From NCBI RefSeq assembly GCF_022012445.1, contig NZ_JAKLTS010000020.1, positions 1 to 54,765 on the forward strand: DNA of 54,765 nucleotides, in the 5' to 3' direction. Shown here one piece after another: positions 8,011 through 16,072 of the stretch. The DNA comes from Massilia sp. TS11 (GTDB lineage Bacteria; Pseudomonadota; Gammaproteobacteria; Burkholderiales; Burkholderiaceae_D). Position 1 is the stretch's first letter, and every line of letters starts with the position of its first letter. The notes beneath the pieces were generated by a model that saw only the letters and a list, made by a program, of their open reading frames with translations, searched no databases and was not told the DNA's origin. A program made the translations under genes and the position numbers.

Positions 8011-8769
8011 TCAGATGCGCGCGCACGCGTAGCCGCGCCGCTGACGGCGGTCGGGCGCGGGCGGATCGCCCGGCTGGCGCGTGCGCCGGTCCGGCGGCCC
8101 GGGGCGACCCGGCACTGGACGCCGTGCGCCGCTGGGGACAGCATGCAGGTCGGGCTGGTCGTCGCGCACGAGATCATTGCGCTTTAAATAGGGATGGCGG
8201 TTGATGCCGGCGCGCGCCTCGGCCACGGCGTCGATCTGGCGCATGGCGCGCTGCACGGGCGCCATGCGCGCCCGCCGCGAAGGCTTGCCCGAGTAGCGCG
8301 GCGGCGCCTCCAGTTTGGCGGGCGCCGCGTCGTCCGGATGGGACGTGGCCTGCGGCAGCGTCAAGCGCGGATAGCGGCGCAGGATGCGGCGGCGCGTATC
8401 GGCCAGATGCCAGCGCGCGTCACCCGGACAGCGCAGCCAGACCTCGCGCCAGGCATTGCGCACACAGTGCATCACGGCGATGACGAACTGGCGCGGCGAC
8501 AGCGGGCGCCCCGCGTAGATGATGTCGTCGCCCTCGACCTGGGCCACATGATAGCGGCCCGCATAGCAGACCCGCAGCTGCGTCCCTTCCGGCAGAAACA
8601 GGCTCTTCCACTGGTAGCCGCGCAGGCTGTCGCCCTGAAAGTCGAGCCAGAAGCGGATGGCCTGCTCGACCACGCGCTCGACCGGCTGCCGGTTGCCCTT
8701 GCGCTGAAGATAAGCCTCGAGGGCCTCCAGCGACTGCCATGTGATGTTCACGCTTCGTGTATCAAACAT
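8011..8769 (-). CDS. hypothetical protein, possible DNA-binding N-terminus plus RAMA/DUF4357-like segment
   Basis: I do not recognise this 252-aa protein as a named gene. Residues 1-45 (FDTRSVNITWQSLEALEAYL, then RQPVERVVEQAIRFWLDF) look like a short strand-helix-helix region similar to antitoxin-type DNA-binding domains. Residues 55-130 (LPEGTQLRVCYAGRYHVAQV, then DDIIYAGRPLSPRQF, then RNAWREVWLR) resemble RAMA/DUF4357-type domains, which have a G-x-x-x-SP and an N-x-W...W pattern; this is a weak resemblance. The C-terminal 100 residues are basic and low in order. The ATG at 8769 has AGGAG 8 nt upstream; a longer reading up to 9096 runs through a repeat palindrome and is rejected. A 17-bp motif containing the start codon recurs twice upstream. 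Confidence 0.65.
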   Translation of the reverse strand: MFDTRSVNITWQSLEALEAYLQRKGNRQPVERVVEQAIRFWLDFQGDSLRGYQWKSLFLPEGTQLRVCYAGRYHVAQVEGDDIIYAGRPLSPRQFVIAVMHCVRNAWREVWLRCPGDARWHLADTRRRILRRYPRLTLPQATSHPDDAAPAKLEAPPRYSGKPSRRARMAPVQRAMRQIDAVAEARAGINRHPYLKRNDLVRDDQPDLHAVPSGARRPVPGRPGPPDRRTRQPGDPPAPDRRQRRGYACARI

Positions 8770-8774
8770 GCTCG
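8758..8774 (-). repeat. CGAGCAYGTTTGAT motif, copy 1 (overlaps a start codon)
   Basis: On the minus strand CGAGCATGTTTGATACA contains the ATG of the unknown gene. A nearly identical sequence lies in the opposite orientation at 8849-8865 (16 of 17 matches), and a 14-bp version at 8941-8954. Confidence 0.75.
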
Positions 8775-8848
8775 CTGCTCCTGAAGGTGGCGTCGATAAA
8801 GGATTAGAGCGTGCGGGCGCATTCAAGTTCCGGCGCGCGTCCCCCAAA

Positions 8849-8865
8849 CGAGCACGTTTGATACA
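8849..8865 (+). repeat. CGAGCAYGTTTGAT motif, copy 2
   Basis: CGAGCACGTTTGATACA differs from copy 1 at one position and is inverted relative to it. Both upstream copies are preceded by A-rich bases (CAAA here). Confidence 0.7.
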
Positions 8866-8940
8866 GGAAGCGCGAGCGAACCAGGCGCCCCGGCGGCGTT
8901 CAGGATCTGTGCGCCTGGGCTGAGCGCGCGGGTGCGAAAA

Positions 8941-8954
8941 CGAGCATGTTTGAT
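8941..8954 (+). repeat. CGAGCAYGTTTGAT motif, copy 3
   Basis: CGAGCATGTTTGAT is identical to the first 14 bases of copy 1 and in the same orientation as copy 2. It is preceded by AAAA. Confidence 0.7.
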
Positions 8955-9081
8955 CTACGCGGCTGAAAGTGGAGGACCGGTGCGCGCTGTTCCGGATCGG
9001 CGTCGGCGCGTGCCGCCCCGTACCCGGCGCCAGCGCGCCGTTCTTGTTTGGCCGCGGCAGTGTGGCCCGCCCCGGAAAAAT

Positions 9082-9094
9082 GGGGTCAGACCCC
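9082..9094. repeat. GGGGTCAGACCCC palindrome, copy 2
   Basis: The same palindrome as at 21-33, again within AAAT...ATTT flanks. It lies just past the TonB receptor terminator. Confidence 0.8.
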
Positions 9095-9102
9095 ATTTCT
9101 AA

Positions 9103-9131
9103 TAAAAAAAACCCGCCGGTGAAGGCGGGCC
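9103..9131 (-). terminator. rho-independent terminator of the TonB receptor gene
   Basis: On the minus strand a 6-bp GC stem (CCCGCC with GGCGGG, 9112-9117 and 9124-9129) with a 6-nt loop is followed by eight T residues (9110-9103). It lies about 47 bp past the stop codon at 9178. Confidence 0.85.
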
Positions 9132-9177
9132 AAGGGAATGCCGGAGGGGAGTCCGGCCTGTGGTTCGGTGTGCGCGC

Positions 9178-11475
9178 TCAGAACTTGTACTTCAGACCCA
9201 GGCGAGCCGAGCGGCCATTGATGGCGCGGGCGGCGCCGCGGCCGTCGTTGCTCTCGGTGTAGCCGATCTTGTCGCCCACGTTGTAGACGCCGGCGCTCAG
9301 GGTCCAGTCCTGGTTCAACGCGTAGTTGGCGAACAGGTTCACCACCGCGTAGGCGGGCAGGGTGGCCTCGTAAGGCGTGCCCTGGGCGTCCTTGGCGCTG
9401 CTGGTGCCGACCACGGTGGCGCCGAACTGCAGCTCGCCCATCACATAGCTGGGGCTGAACTGGTAGACCATCTTGGCCTGGCGGTTCGGGGTGGTGCCGT
9501 TGTTGAGGACCTTGGCGTCGGTGTAGGTGAAGCCGCCATTGACTTTGAAGGCGCCCAGACGGTAGCCGAGTTCGACCTCGACACCCTTGGCGTCGTAGCG
9601 GTTGGCGCTGCTCTTCTGGGTGGTGGCGTCGTAGTTCGACTCGTCGGTCTTGGCCTGGAACAGGGTGACGAAGGAGCTCAGGCCGCCGCTGCGCATCTTC
9701 ACGCCGCCTTCGATCTGCTTGACTTCGTTGAGCGGGACCACGCCGCGGCCGTCGAGCGGCTTGGCCGCCGGATCGAACATGATGCGGTCGGCATTGAAGG
9801 CGACGCCGTCGCTGACGCGGGCGAACACGGCCAGTTTGCTGTCGATCTGGTAGTTGACGCCGACCGAGTAGGACGTGTGGCTGAGCGTGTAGTTGATGGC
9901 CTGGGCATTACCCGGCTGGAATTTCTGGGCGACGGCCTGGTTGTAGCTGCCGCTGGCCTTCTGCTGGTCGCGGCGCAGGCTGGCGTCGATCGACAGCGGA
10001 CCCTGGTCCCAGCCGATTGCGGCGTAAGGCGAGGTGGTGCGGTATTCGGCGTCGATGGCGCGCGTGCAGCAGCCGCCCCAGACGTCGGTGCCGAGCGCCA
10101 CGGCGCCGTAGCTGTTGGTGCCGCTGTTGGCCAGCAGGGCCGGCTTGTCGTCGGTGGCCTGCAGCAGGTACTGGTTGAAGTTCCAGGTCAGGGCCACGTG
10201 CTGGACATTGAGGAACAGGCCGCCCGTCACGCTCAGCTTGGCGCCATCGGCCTGGGCGAAGGACTTGCTCAGCTTGACGTCATTGGTGCTCGTGCCCATG
10301 TCGTCGAGCGAGGTGTTGAACACGGTCGCCGTGAAGGCCGGGCCGGTATAGGCCTTGCCCTTGTTGGGGCCGCTGGCATAGGTGGTGCCGGCTTTCACAT
10401 TGGCGACGTCGTCGGCCGGGAACAGGGACACGAAGCGGCCGCTGTTGCTGGCGGTACGGAATTTCTCGCTGAGCTTCCAGCCGTCCGCCAGGTTCAGTTC
10501 GCTTTCGACGCCGAAGGCATTGCTCTTCACGCGCAGGCCGTCGTTGACATTGGTGCCGACCTGGGTATTGTTCTTCGACAGCGTGTAGTCGGTGACCCAG
10601 TAGGGCGAGTAGAAGCTGGCCTTGCGCGGGTCGATGCCCGGGATCTCGCTGATCTGGCCCTTGCTGATGCGCACCGGCGCCGGCATGAACAGCGGCGACT
10701 GGGTGTCGAGGTGCTTGAAGTTCAGGCGCACATAGCCGTTCTCGAGCTCCTGGGTGATATTCGCCTTGAGCGCGCCGCCGTCGAGGGCATTGTTGCCGCT
10801 GTGGCGCGGGCCTTCGCCCTGCTGGCTGAAGCCGCCGATGAAGTAGCGCGTCTTCTCGCCCAGGCGGCCGCCGAGGTCGAAGTCGAGGCGCTTCTCGTCG
10901 AAGCCGAGGCCGGTGCTCAGGCCGAGGCTGCCGCCTTTGTCGCTGCCGTCACGCGTGATGAAGTTGATGATGCCGCCCGGCGAGTTGGTCGCCAGGGTCG
11001 AGCCGGAGCCGCCGCGCACCACTTCGAGCTTCTCGATCGTATTGTCGGTCGACAGGAACATGTCGGGCGTGGCGAAGGCCACGTCGCCGAACAGCAGCAC
11101 CGGCAGCCCGTCTTCCTGGAACTGCACATAGCGCGAACCGCCGGCCGAAATCGGCAGGCCGCGCACGGTCACGTTGGCATTGCCGCCGCCACCGCTCGAT
11201 TCGGCGCGCAGGCCGGGAATCGCGCGCAGCACGTCGGCCGCGTTCATCGGCTGGTTCTGCTGCATCTGCTCGGTGCTGAGCGAGGAAATCGAGTTCGACT
11301 GCGTCATCTTGCTGCGCGCCGTGGCGGTGCCGGTGACGATCACCTGGTCGAGCTTGAGCGTGTCCTCAGCGTCGGCCTTGGCCTGCTGGGCGTGGACGGA
11401 ACCCATGTGCAGCAAGGCAAGGGCGGTGGCTGCGGCGAGCGGATGCGGGCGCAGGAAAGTGCGGGAAAAACTCAC
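9178..11475 (-). CDS. TonB-dependent receptor (probable sucrose uptake, SuxA-like)
   Basis: This 765-aa outer-membrane receptor has a signal peptide ending near MGSVHAQQ, then the TonB-box/plug region (LDQVIVTGTATARSK, about residues 40-55), a plug domain, and a beta-barrel ending in the membrane-anchor-type C-terminus LGLKYKF. It would move sugar through the outer membrane using TonB energy. The neighbouring sucrose phosphorylase, MFS carrier and fructokinase make sucrose the likely substrate, as for SuxA of Xanthomonas. I placed the start at the GTG at 11475 because GAGGAGA lies 5 nt upstream; the ATG at 11505 falls inside the operator palindrome (11495-11510) and has no such site. A terminator follows at 9103-9131. 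Sugar specificity is inference. Confidence 0.85.
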   Translation of the reverse strand: MSFSRTFLRPHPLAAATALALLHMGSVHAQQAKADAEDTLKLDQVIVTGTATARSKMTQSNSISSLSTEQMQQNQPMNAADVLRAIPGLRAESSGGGGNANVTVRGLPISAGGSRYVQFQEDGLPVLLFGDVAFATPDMFLSTDNTIEKLEVVRGGSGSTLATNSPGGIINFITRDGSDKGGSLGLSTGLGFDEKRLDFDLGGRLGEKTRYFIGGFSQQGEGPRHSGNNALDGGALKANITQELENGYVRLNFKHLDTQSPLFMPAPVRISKGQISEIPGIDPRKASFYSPYWVTDYTLSKNNTQVGTNVNDGLRVKSNAFGVESELNLADGWKLSEKFRTASNSGRFVSLFPADDVANVKAGTTYASGPNKGKAYTGPAFTATVFNTSLDDMGTSTNDVKLSKSFAQADGAKLSVTGGLFLNVQHVALTWNFNQYLLQATDDKPALLANSGTNSYGAVALGTDVWGGCCTRAIDAEYRTTSPYAAIGWDQGPLSIDASLRRDQQKASGSYNQAVAQKFQPGNAQAINYTLSHTSYSVGVNYQIDSKLAVFARVSDGVAFNADRIMFDPAAKPLDGRGVVPLNEVKQIEGGVKMRSGGLSSFVTLFQAKTDESNYDATTQKSSANRYDAKGVEVELGYRLGAFKVNGGFTYTDAKVLNNGTTPNRQAKMVYQFSPSYVMGELQFGATVVGTSSAKDAQGTPYEATLPAYAVVNLFANYALNQDWTLSAGVYNVGDKIGYTESNDGRGAARAINGRSARLGLKYKF

Positions 11476-11494
11476 GGTAGTCTCCTCGTTGGAA

Positions 11495-11510
11495 AACGAT
11501 TGCAATCGTT
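11495..11510 (-). promoter_or_regulatory. LacI-type operator of the TonB receptor
   Basis: Perfect 16-bp palindrome AACGATTGCAATCGTT located 20 bp upstream of the receptor GTG start. It shares CGATTGCAAT with the operator at 5114-5129. It probably overlaps the early transcript or promoter of the receptor gene; a clear -10/-35 pair was not found. Confidence 0.7.
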
Positions 11511-11583
11511 CTCGTGCATGTTATGGACGTCAGCAATTTCGTGCAGCGTTGAAATTGACGTGGATGCTATTCTGCGCAATACT

Positions 11584-11650
11584 GCAATCGTTTGCAATCG
11601 ATTTTTGCGGTGATGGGGAAAATTTCGCCACAGCTATCGCAAACGTTTGC
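11584..11650 (+). promoter_or_regulatory. operator cluster upstream of the LacI-family regulator
   Basis: The stretch holds GCAATCGTTTGC (11584-11595, imperfect palindrome), an overlapping TTGCAATCGATTTTTG (11593-11608, one half like the 5114 operator) and a perfect 12-bp palindrome GCAAACGTTTGC (11639-11650). A possible -10 TATGAT follows at 11658-11663. This suggests autoregulation and shared control with the divergent receptor gene. Confidence 0.65.
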
Positions 11651-11693
11651 ACATTGTTATGATCGCGGCTGTCCGTCCTTTCCCTTTGAATTC

Positions 11694-12719
11694 ATGAGCA
11701 AGAGCCCGTCCGCACTGCAGAAGGTCCAGATGGCCGATATCGCCCGCCTCGCCGGCGTGGCCACCTCGACCGTGTCGCGCGCCCTCAGCAACAGCCCCCT
11801 GGTCAACGAGGAGACGCGCAAGCGCATCCAGGAGCTGGCGCGCTCGCTCAATTACACGGTCAACCTGGGCGCCAAGAATCTGCGCCTGGGCGACAACACC
11901 ATGATCGGCGTCGTCATTCCCTACCTGGCCGGGTCGCGCCAGCACCTGACCGATCCCTTCTTCCTGGCCATGCTGGGCAGCCTGGCCGACGCCCTGACCG
12001 ACCGCGGCTACGACATGCTGCTGTCGCGCGTCGAAGCCCATGCGCTCGACGAACTCGCGTATCTGCACAGCTCGGGCAAGGTCGGCGGCATCATCGTGAT
12101 CGGCCAGTGGGGCCAGCATGAACAGCTGAATGAACTGGCGCGCCGCCGGCTGAACTTCGTGGTCTGGGGCGCCCAGCTGGCCCAGCAGGCCTATTGCAGC
12201 ATCGGCAGCGACAATGTCGAAGGCGGCCTGCTGGCCACCGAGCACCTGCTGGCGCGCGGGCGCCGGCGCATCGCCTTCATGGGCGACAAGGCCCTGCCCG
12301 AACCCGAACGGCGCCATGCCGGCTACCTGAAGGCCTTGCGCAAAGCCGGCCTCAAGGCCGACCCGGCCCTGTATATTCCGAGCGGCTTCAATCCGCGCGA
12401 GGCCCAGCAGGCGCTGAGTGAACACCTGGCGCGCCACGGCCAGAATTTCGACGCGATCTTCGCCGCCAGCGACCTGATCGCCATCTCGGCCATGGGCTTG
12501 TTGAAGGAGCGCGGCCTGAGCGTGCCGGGCGATGTCAGCGTGGTCGGCTATGACGACATCGACGCCGCCGCCCACAGCTTCCCGCCCCTGAGCACGGTGC
12601 GCCAGCCACTCGATCTGGCCGGCGCCGCCCTGGTCGACAGCCTGCTGCAGCTGATGCAGGGCCGTCAGCCCGCCTCGCAAAGCCTGCCGACCAAGCTGGT
12701 CGAGCGCGCCTCCACTTGA
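11694..12719 (+). CDS. LacI-family transcriptional regulator (sucrose regulon, SuxR-like)
   Basis: This 341-aa repressor has a LacI helix-turn-helix at about residues 12-35 (MADIARLAGVATSTVSRALS) and the hinge helix region NLGAKNLRLGDN. A periplasmic-binding-type effector domain then follows to the end (VSVVGYDDIDAAAHSFPPLSTV near the C-terminus, a family hallmark). It probably binds sucrose, fructose or a sugar phosphate and represses the three units that carry GCAATCG-type palindromes: importer-phosphorylase, TonB receptor and itself. The ATG at 11694 begins the conserved N-terminus. The fructokinase follows 8 bp after its stop, so regulator and kinase are co-transcribed. The effector is not readable from sequence. 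Confidence 0.9.
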   Translation: MSKSPSALQKVQMADIARLAGVATSTVSRALSNSPLVNEETRKRIQELARSLNYTVNLGAKNLRLGDNTMIGVVIPYLAGSRQHLTDPFFLAMLGSLADALTDRGYDMLLSRVEAHALDELAYLHSSGKVGGIIVIGQWGQHEQLNELARRRLNFVVWGAQLAQQAYCSIGSDNVEGGLLATEHLLARGRRRIAFMGDKALPEPERRHAGYLKALRKAGLKADPALYIPSGFNPREAQQALSEHLARHGQNFDAIFAASDLIAISAMGLLKERGLSVPGDVSVVGYDDIDAAAHSFPPLSTVRQPLDLAGAALVDSLLQLMQGRQPASQSLPTKLVERAST

Positions 12720-12727
12720 ATCCCGCC

Positions 12728-13717
12728 ATGACCATTGTCCCGCCTGTCCGCATCGCCACCGCCGGTGAAGCCCTGATCGATCTGGTCGCCGATGCGGCCG
12801 GCGCCTACCAGCCTTGCCTGGGCGGCGCGCCCTTCAATCTGACGCGCGCGCTGGCGCGCCAGGGGCTCGGCGTGGCCTATCTGAATCCGCTCTCGGCCGA
12901 CCGCTTCGGGCGCCAGCTGGCGGCCGCGCTGACGGCCGACGGCGCCACCCTCGGCGCGCCGACGCCGGTGGCGGCGCCGACCGCGCTGGCCATCGTCAGC
13001 CTCGATGCGCACGGCCATCCGGCGTATGCGTTCTACCGCGAAGGCGTGGCCGACCGCGCCACCAGCAGCGCAGCCCTGACGGCCGCCTGCGCGGCCCTGC
13101 CCGACCTGGCCATCGTCTGCAGCGGCTGCCTCGCGCTGGCGCCCGCCGACGGCCCGATCTACCACCCCTGGCTGGCGGCCCAGCGCGCGGCCGGGCGCCT
13201 GGTGGTCATCGATGTCAATCTGCGCCCGGGCGTGATGCCCGACCTGGACGCCTACCGCGCCCACGTGCTGGCCACCCTCGCGTATGCCGACATCATCAAG
13301 GCCAGCGACGAAGACCTGGCCGTGCTCGGCCTGGATGGCGCCGATGCCGCCGCCAGCGCGCGCCGCCTGTTTGACCACAGTCCGGCCCGGCTGATCGCCC
13401 TGACCGAGGGCGCGGCCGGCGCCAGCCTGCTGCGCCGCGCCGGCGCCGTGCGTGCGCGCGAGACGGCGCCCTTGCAGGTGGTCGACACGGTCGGCGCTGG
13501 CGACAGCTTCCTGGCTGGCCTGCTGGCCCAGCTGCTGGCCCAGGCCGACGCGCGCGGCCTGAGTGCCGCCGCCGCGCTCGACAGCGCCGACGCCGGCGCG
13601 CTGCTGACCCACGCAATCGCCACCGCCTCGCTGAATGTGCAGCGCCAGGGCTGCCAGCCGCCCCAGGCCGCCGAAGTGGCCGCCTGGTGCGCGCGCGGCA
13701 GCATCCAGCCGTATTGA
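12728..13717 (+). CDS. fructokinase (PfkB/ribokinase family)
   Basis: This 329-aa sugar kinase has both PfkB signatures. The first is the N-terminal TAGEALIDLV with GGAPFNLTRALARQG. The second is VVDTVGAGDSFLAGLLAQ at about residues 255-272, which contains the catalytic Asp. It would phosphorylate the fructose released by sucrose phosphorylase, feeding glycolysis. It is co-directional with and 8 bp behind the LacI regulator. The ATG at 12728 is preferred; a TTG at 12716 overlapping the regulator's stop is possible. A GC hairpin lies just after the stop (13722-13737) but without a T-run. Confidence 0.9.
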   Translation: MTIVPPVRIATAGEALIDLVADAAGAYQPCLGGAPFNLTRALARQGLGVAYLNPLSADRFGRQLAAALTADGATLGAPTPVAAPTALAIVSLDAHGHPAYAFYREGVADRATSSAALTAACAALPDLAIVCSGCLALAPADGPIYHPWLAAQRAAGRLVVIDVNLRPGVMPDLDAYRAHVLATLAYADIIKASDEDLAVLGLDGADAAASARRLFDHSPARLIALTEGAAGASLLRRAGAVRARETAPLQVVDTVGAGDSFLAGLLAQLLAQADARGLSAAAALDSADAGALLTHAIATASLNVQRQGCQPPQAAEVAAWCARGSIQPY

Positions 13718-13764
13718 AGCCGGCGGCGTGCGCCGCCCCCGCCCAAGTGATCGGCTGGCACGCC

Positions 13765-13908
13765 GATCAGCCGCCCAGTCGCCCATCCGCTCGGCGGCCC
13801 AGACGCTCAGCCGCTCAGTCGCTCAGTTGCCCGGCCGCTCAGTCGCTCAGGTGCTCAGGTGCTCAGGTGCTCAGGTGCTCAGCCGCTCAGCCGCCGGGTC
13901 GCCTGGTC
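13765..13908. repeat. array of 18 tandem 8-bp units (GCTCAGNN)
   Basis: Reading in steps of eight from 13765 gives 18 consecutive units, each beginning G-(C/A). Nine are exact GCTCAGNN (13805-13828 and 13837-13892 apart from 13829) plus diverged copies such as GCCCAGTC and GCCGGGTC at the edges. Four units in a row (13845-13876) are identical GCTCAGGT. It lies between the convergent fructokinase and fghA genes and is not in a supported reading frame. Confidence 0.85.
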
Positions 13909-13974
13909 GCCGAGCAGGGGAGGGCGCGCCGACTGACCCGCGCCCCAACTGACGCCGCCGCTGCGCGCGCCCGC

Positions 13975-14817
13975 CTAGCGGCTCAGCTGCGCCGCGTGAA
14001 AGCGCAGATGGTCCTCGATAAAGCTGGCGATGAAGTAGTAGCCGTGGTCATAGCCCGCATGCCGGCGCAGCGTCAGCGGCTGCTGCGCCTTGGCGCAGGC
14101 CGCCTCGAAATCCTCGGGCCGCAGCTGCACGGGCAGGAAGGGGTCGGCCAGCCCCTGATCGATCAGAATCCCGCCCGGGAAAGGCGTTTGCGCCTGCGCC
14201 ATCAGGGCGCTGGCGTCGTACGCATCCCAGGCCGCCGAGCGCGCGCCCAGATAGGCGGAGAAGGCCTTCTCCCCCCACGGGCAGGCGCGCGGCGCGCAGA
14301 TCGGCGCGAATGCCGACAGCGAAGCAAAGCGCTCCGGATGGCGCAACGCCAGCACCAGCGCCCCATGCCCGCCCATCGAATGCCCGCAGATGCCGATCCG
14401 GCCCGCCTGCAGCGGCAGTTCGGCCAGCAGCAGCGCATGCAGCTCCAGCAGATAGCTGTGCATGCGGTAGTGCGGGGCCCACGGCGCCGCCGTCGCATCC
14501 AGATAGAAGCCGGCGCCCGTGCCCAGATCCCAGTCGGCGTCCTCGCCGGCCACGCCGGCTCCGCGCGGGCTGGTGTCGGGCGCCACCAGGGCCAGCCCGA
14601 GCGCGGCCGCCACCCGCTGCGCGCCGGCCTTGATCATGAAGGTCTCTTCGGTGCAGGTCAGGCCGGCCAGATAGAACAGGGCCGGCACCCGCCCCTGCGC
14701 CACCTGCGGCGGCAGGTAGACGGAAAAACGCATCGGCAGGCCGATCGCCGCCGAGGCATGGCGGTAGAAGCGCTGCTGCCCGCCGAAGCAGGCGTGTTGG
14801 CTCACAAGTTCCAGCAT
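13975..14817 (-). CDS. fghA: S-formylglutathione hydrolase
   Basis: This 280-aa esterase-D family enzyme hydrolyses S-formylglutathione to formate and glutathione, the second step of glutathione-dependent formaldehyde detoxification. The nucleophile S147 sits in GHSMGG. The Asp is in DQGLADPF and the His in YDHGYYF, completing the triad. FYLAGLTCTEETF near residue 48 is a family signature. The gene follows frmA by 10 bp on the same strand, the usual order. Length is normal (about 280 aa). Confidence 0.95.
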   Translation of the reverse strand: MLELVSQHACFGGQQRFYRHASAAIGLPMRFSVYLPPQVAQGRVPALFYLAGLTCTEETFMIKAGAQRVAAALGLALVAPDTSPRGAGVAGEDADWDLGTGAGFYLDATAAPWAPHYRMHSYLLELHALLLAELPLQAGRIGICGHSMGGHGALVLALRHPERFASLSAFAPICAPRACPWGEKAFSAYLGARSAAWDAYDASALMAQAQTPFPGGILIDQGLADPFLPVQLRPEDFEAACAKAQQPLTLRRHAGYDHGYYFIASFIEDHLRFHAAQLSR

Positions 14818-14827
14818 GGGCGCGCCC

Positions 14828-15934
14828 TCAGTACAGCACCACCGAGCGGATCGACTCGCCGCGCTTCATCAGATCGAAGCCCTCGTTGATCTGCTCGAGT
14901 GTCAGGCGGTGGGTGATCAGATCATCGATATTCAGTTTGCCTTCCATGTACCAGTCGACGATCTTCGGCACGTCGGTGCGCCCGCGCGCGCCGCCGAACG
15001 CGCTGCCGCGCCATTCGCGCCCCGTGACCAGCTGGAACGGCCGCGTCGAAATCTCCTGGCCGGCGCCGGCCACGCCGATGATGAAGGACTTGCCCCAGCC
15101 CTTGTGCGTGCATTCGAGCGCCTGGCGCATCACGTCCGTATTGCCGATGCATTCGAAGCTGTAGTCGGCGCCGCCGTCGGTCAGCTGGATGATGTGGTCG
15201 ACCACATTCTCGACCGCGCGCGGATTGATAAAATCGGTCATGCCGAACTGGCGCCCGATCGCCTCGCGCGCCGGATTGATGTCGATGCCGATGATCTTGT
15301 CCGCGCCCACCATGCGCGCCGCCTGGATCACATTCAGGCCGATCCCGCCCAGGCCGAACACGGCCACCGTCGCTCCCGCCTCGACCTTGGCCGAGAACAC
15401 CACGGCGCCCACTCCGGTGGTCACGCCGCAGCCGATGTAGCAGACCTTGTCGAACGGCGCATCGGGCCGGATCTTGGCCAGCGCGATCTCCGGCACCACG
15501 ATGTAGTTCGAGAAGGTCGAGGTGCCCATGTAGTGGAACAGCGGCTGGCCATTGAGCGAGAAGCGCGTGGTCGCGTCGGGCATCAGGCCCTTGCCCTGGG
15601 TGGCGCGGATCGCCTGGCACAGATTGGTTTTGCGCGACAGGCAGAATTTGCACTGGCGGCATTCGGGCGTGTACAGCGGGATCACATGGTCGTCCTTGCG
15701 CAGCGAGCTCACGCCCGGGCCGACCTCGACCACCACGCCCGCGCCTTCATGCCCGAGAATGGCCGGGAACAGGCCCTCGGGGTCGGCCCCTGACAGCGTG
15801 TAGTAATCGGTATGGCAGATGCCGGTGGCCTTGAGTTCGACCAGCACTTCGCCGGCCTTGGGAGCGGCCAGGTCCACGGTCTCGATCGTCAGCGGGGCAC
15901 CGGCTTTCCAGGCGATGGCGGCTTTGGTTTTCAT
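14828..15934 (-). CDS. frmA: S-(hydroxymethyl)glutathione dehydrogenase (class III alcohol dehydrogenase)
   Basis: This 368-aa zinc-dependent dehydrogenase oxidises S-(hydroxymethyl)glutathione, the formaldehyde adduct, with NAD. Catalytic-zinc ligands are visible in TGICHTD and GHEGAG, and the four structural-zinc cysteines in [15 protein letters not shown]. The NAD-binding glycine motif is FGLGGIG. The class III hallmark region [10 protein letters not shown] is present. AAGGAG precedes the ATG. No frmR repressor gene or recognisable FrmR site was found next to it; the 138 bp to the divergent gene at 16073 hold its promoter but no clear hexamers. Confidence 0.95.
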   Translation of the reverse strand: MKTKAAIAWKAGAPLTIETVDLAAPKAGEVLVELKATGICHTDYYTLSGADPEGLFPAILGHEGAGVVVEVGPGVSSLRKDDHVIPLYTPECRQCKFCLSRKTNLCQAIRATQGKGLMPDATTRFSLNGQPLFHYMGTSTFSNYIVVPEIALAKIRPDAPFDKVCYIGCGVTTGVGAVVFSAKVEAGATVAVFGLGGIGLNVIQAARMVGADKIIGIDINPAREAIGRQFGMTDFINPRAVENVVDHIIQLTDGGADYSFECIGNTDVMRQALECTHKGWGKSFIIGVAGAGQEISTRPFQLVTGREWRGSAFGGARGRTDVPKIVDWYMEGKLNIDDLITHRLTLEQINEGFDLMKRGESIRSVVLY

Positions 15935-16072
15935 GCGCGCTCCTTGAGGGGAAGGGGATCAATATCACAAGGCCGTCAGCTTAGCCCAAAGCGGCGACCT
16001 GTGCTTGCCGTCCTGTCCATGCTGCGCATGTGTTAATTTAGTCGCCTTACCATTATTCTCAGAGGGGGAAGC

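Larger units (their letters stand above)
8770..9177. other. 408-bp non-coding region between the unknown gene and the TonB receptor
   Basis: No convincing gene is present. The stretch holds three short elements: two further copies of the CGAGCAYGTTTGAT motif (8849-8865, 8941-8954), palindrome copy 2 (9082-9094), and the terminator of the TonB receptor gene (9103-9131). The stretch 8970-9070 shows nothing recognisable. Confidence 0.7.

Noticed and set aside
8770..9096. Longer version of the unknown minus-strand gene starting at 9096
   Set aside because: The extra 109 residues cross a repeat palindrome and three short repeats and lack a ribosome site; AGGAG lies exactly before the ATG at 8769.
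9160..11613. Very long plus-strand open frame opposite the TonB receptor
   Set aside because: High-GC shadow frame: composition is Ala/Gly/Val/His-rich with no recognisable domain, while the minus strand encodes a clear receptor. The same applies to long shadows at 5816-8026, 20114-22891, 39990-42266 and 47043-49649.
12716..12727. TTG start of the fructokinase overlapping the regulator stop
   Set aside because: It adds only four residues before an ATG that begins the conserved region; neither start has a clear ribosome site, so the ATG is preferred, though the TTG is not excluded.
13722..13737. Terminator after the fructokinase gene
   Set aside because: A perfect 7-bp GC palindrome with a 2-nt centre, but no T-run; it could be chance in this GC-rich sequence.
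13765..13908. CRISPR array
   Set aside because: The unit is only 8 bp with no spacers and no cas genes in the window; it is a simple tandem repeat.
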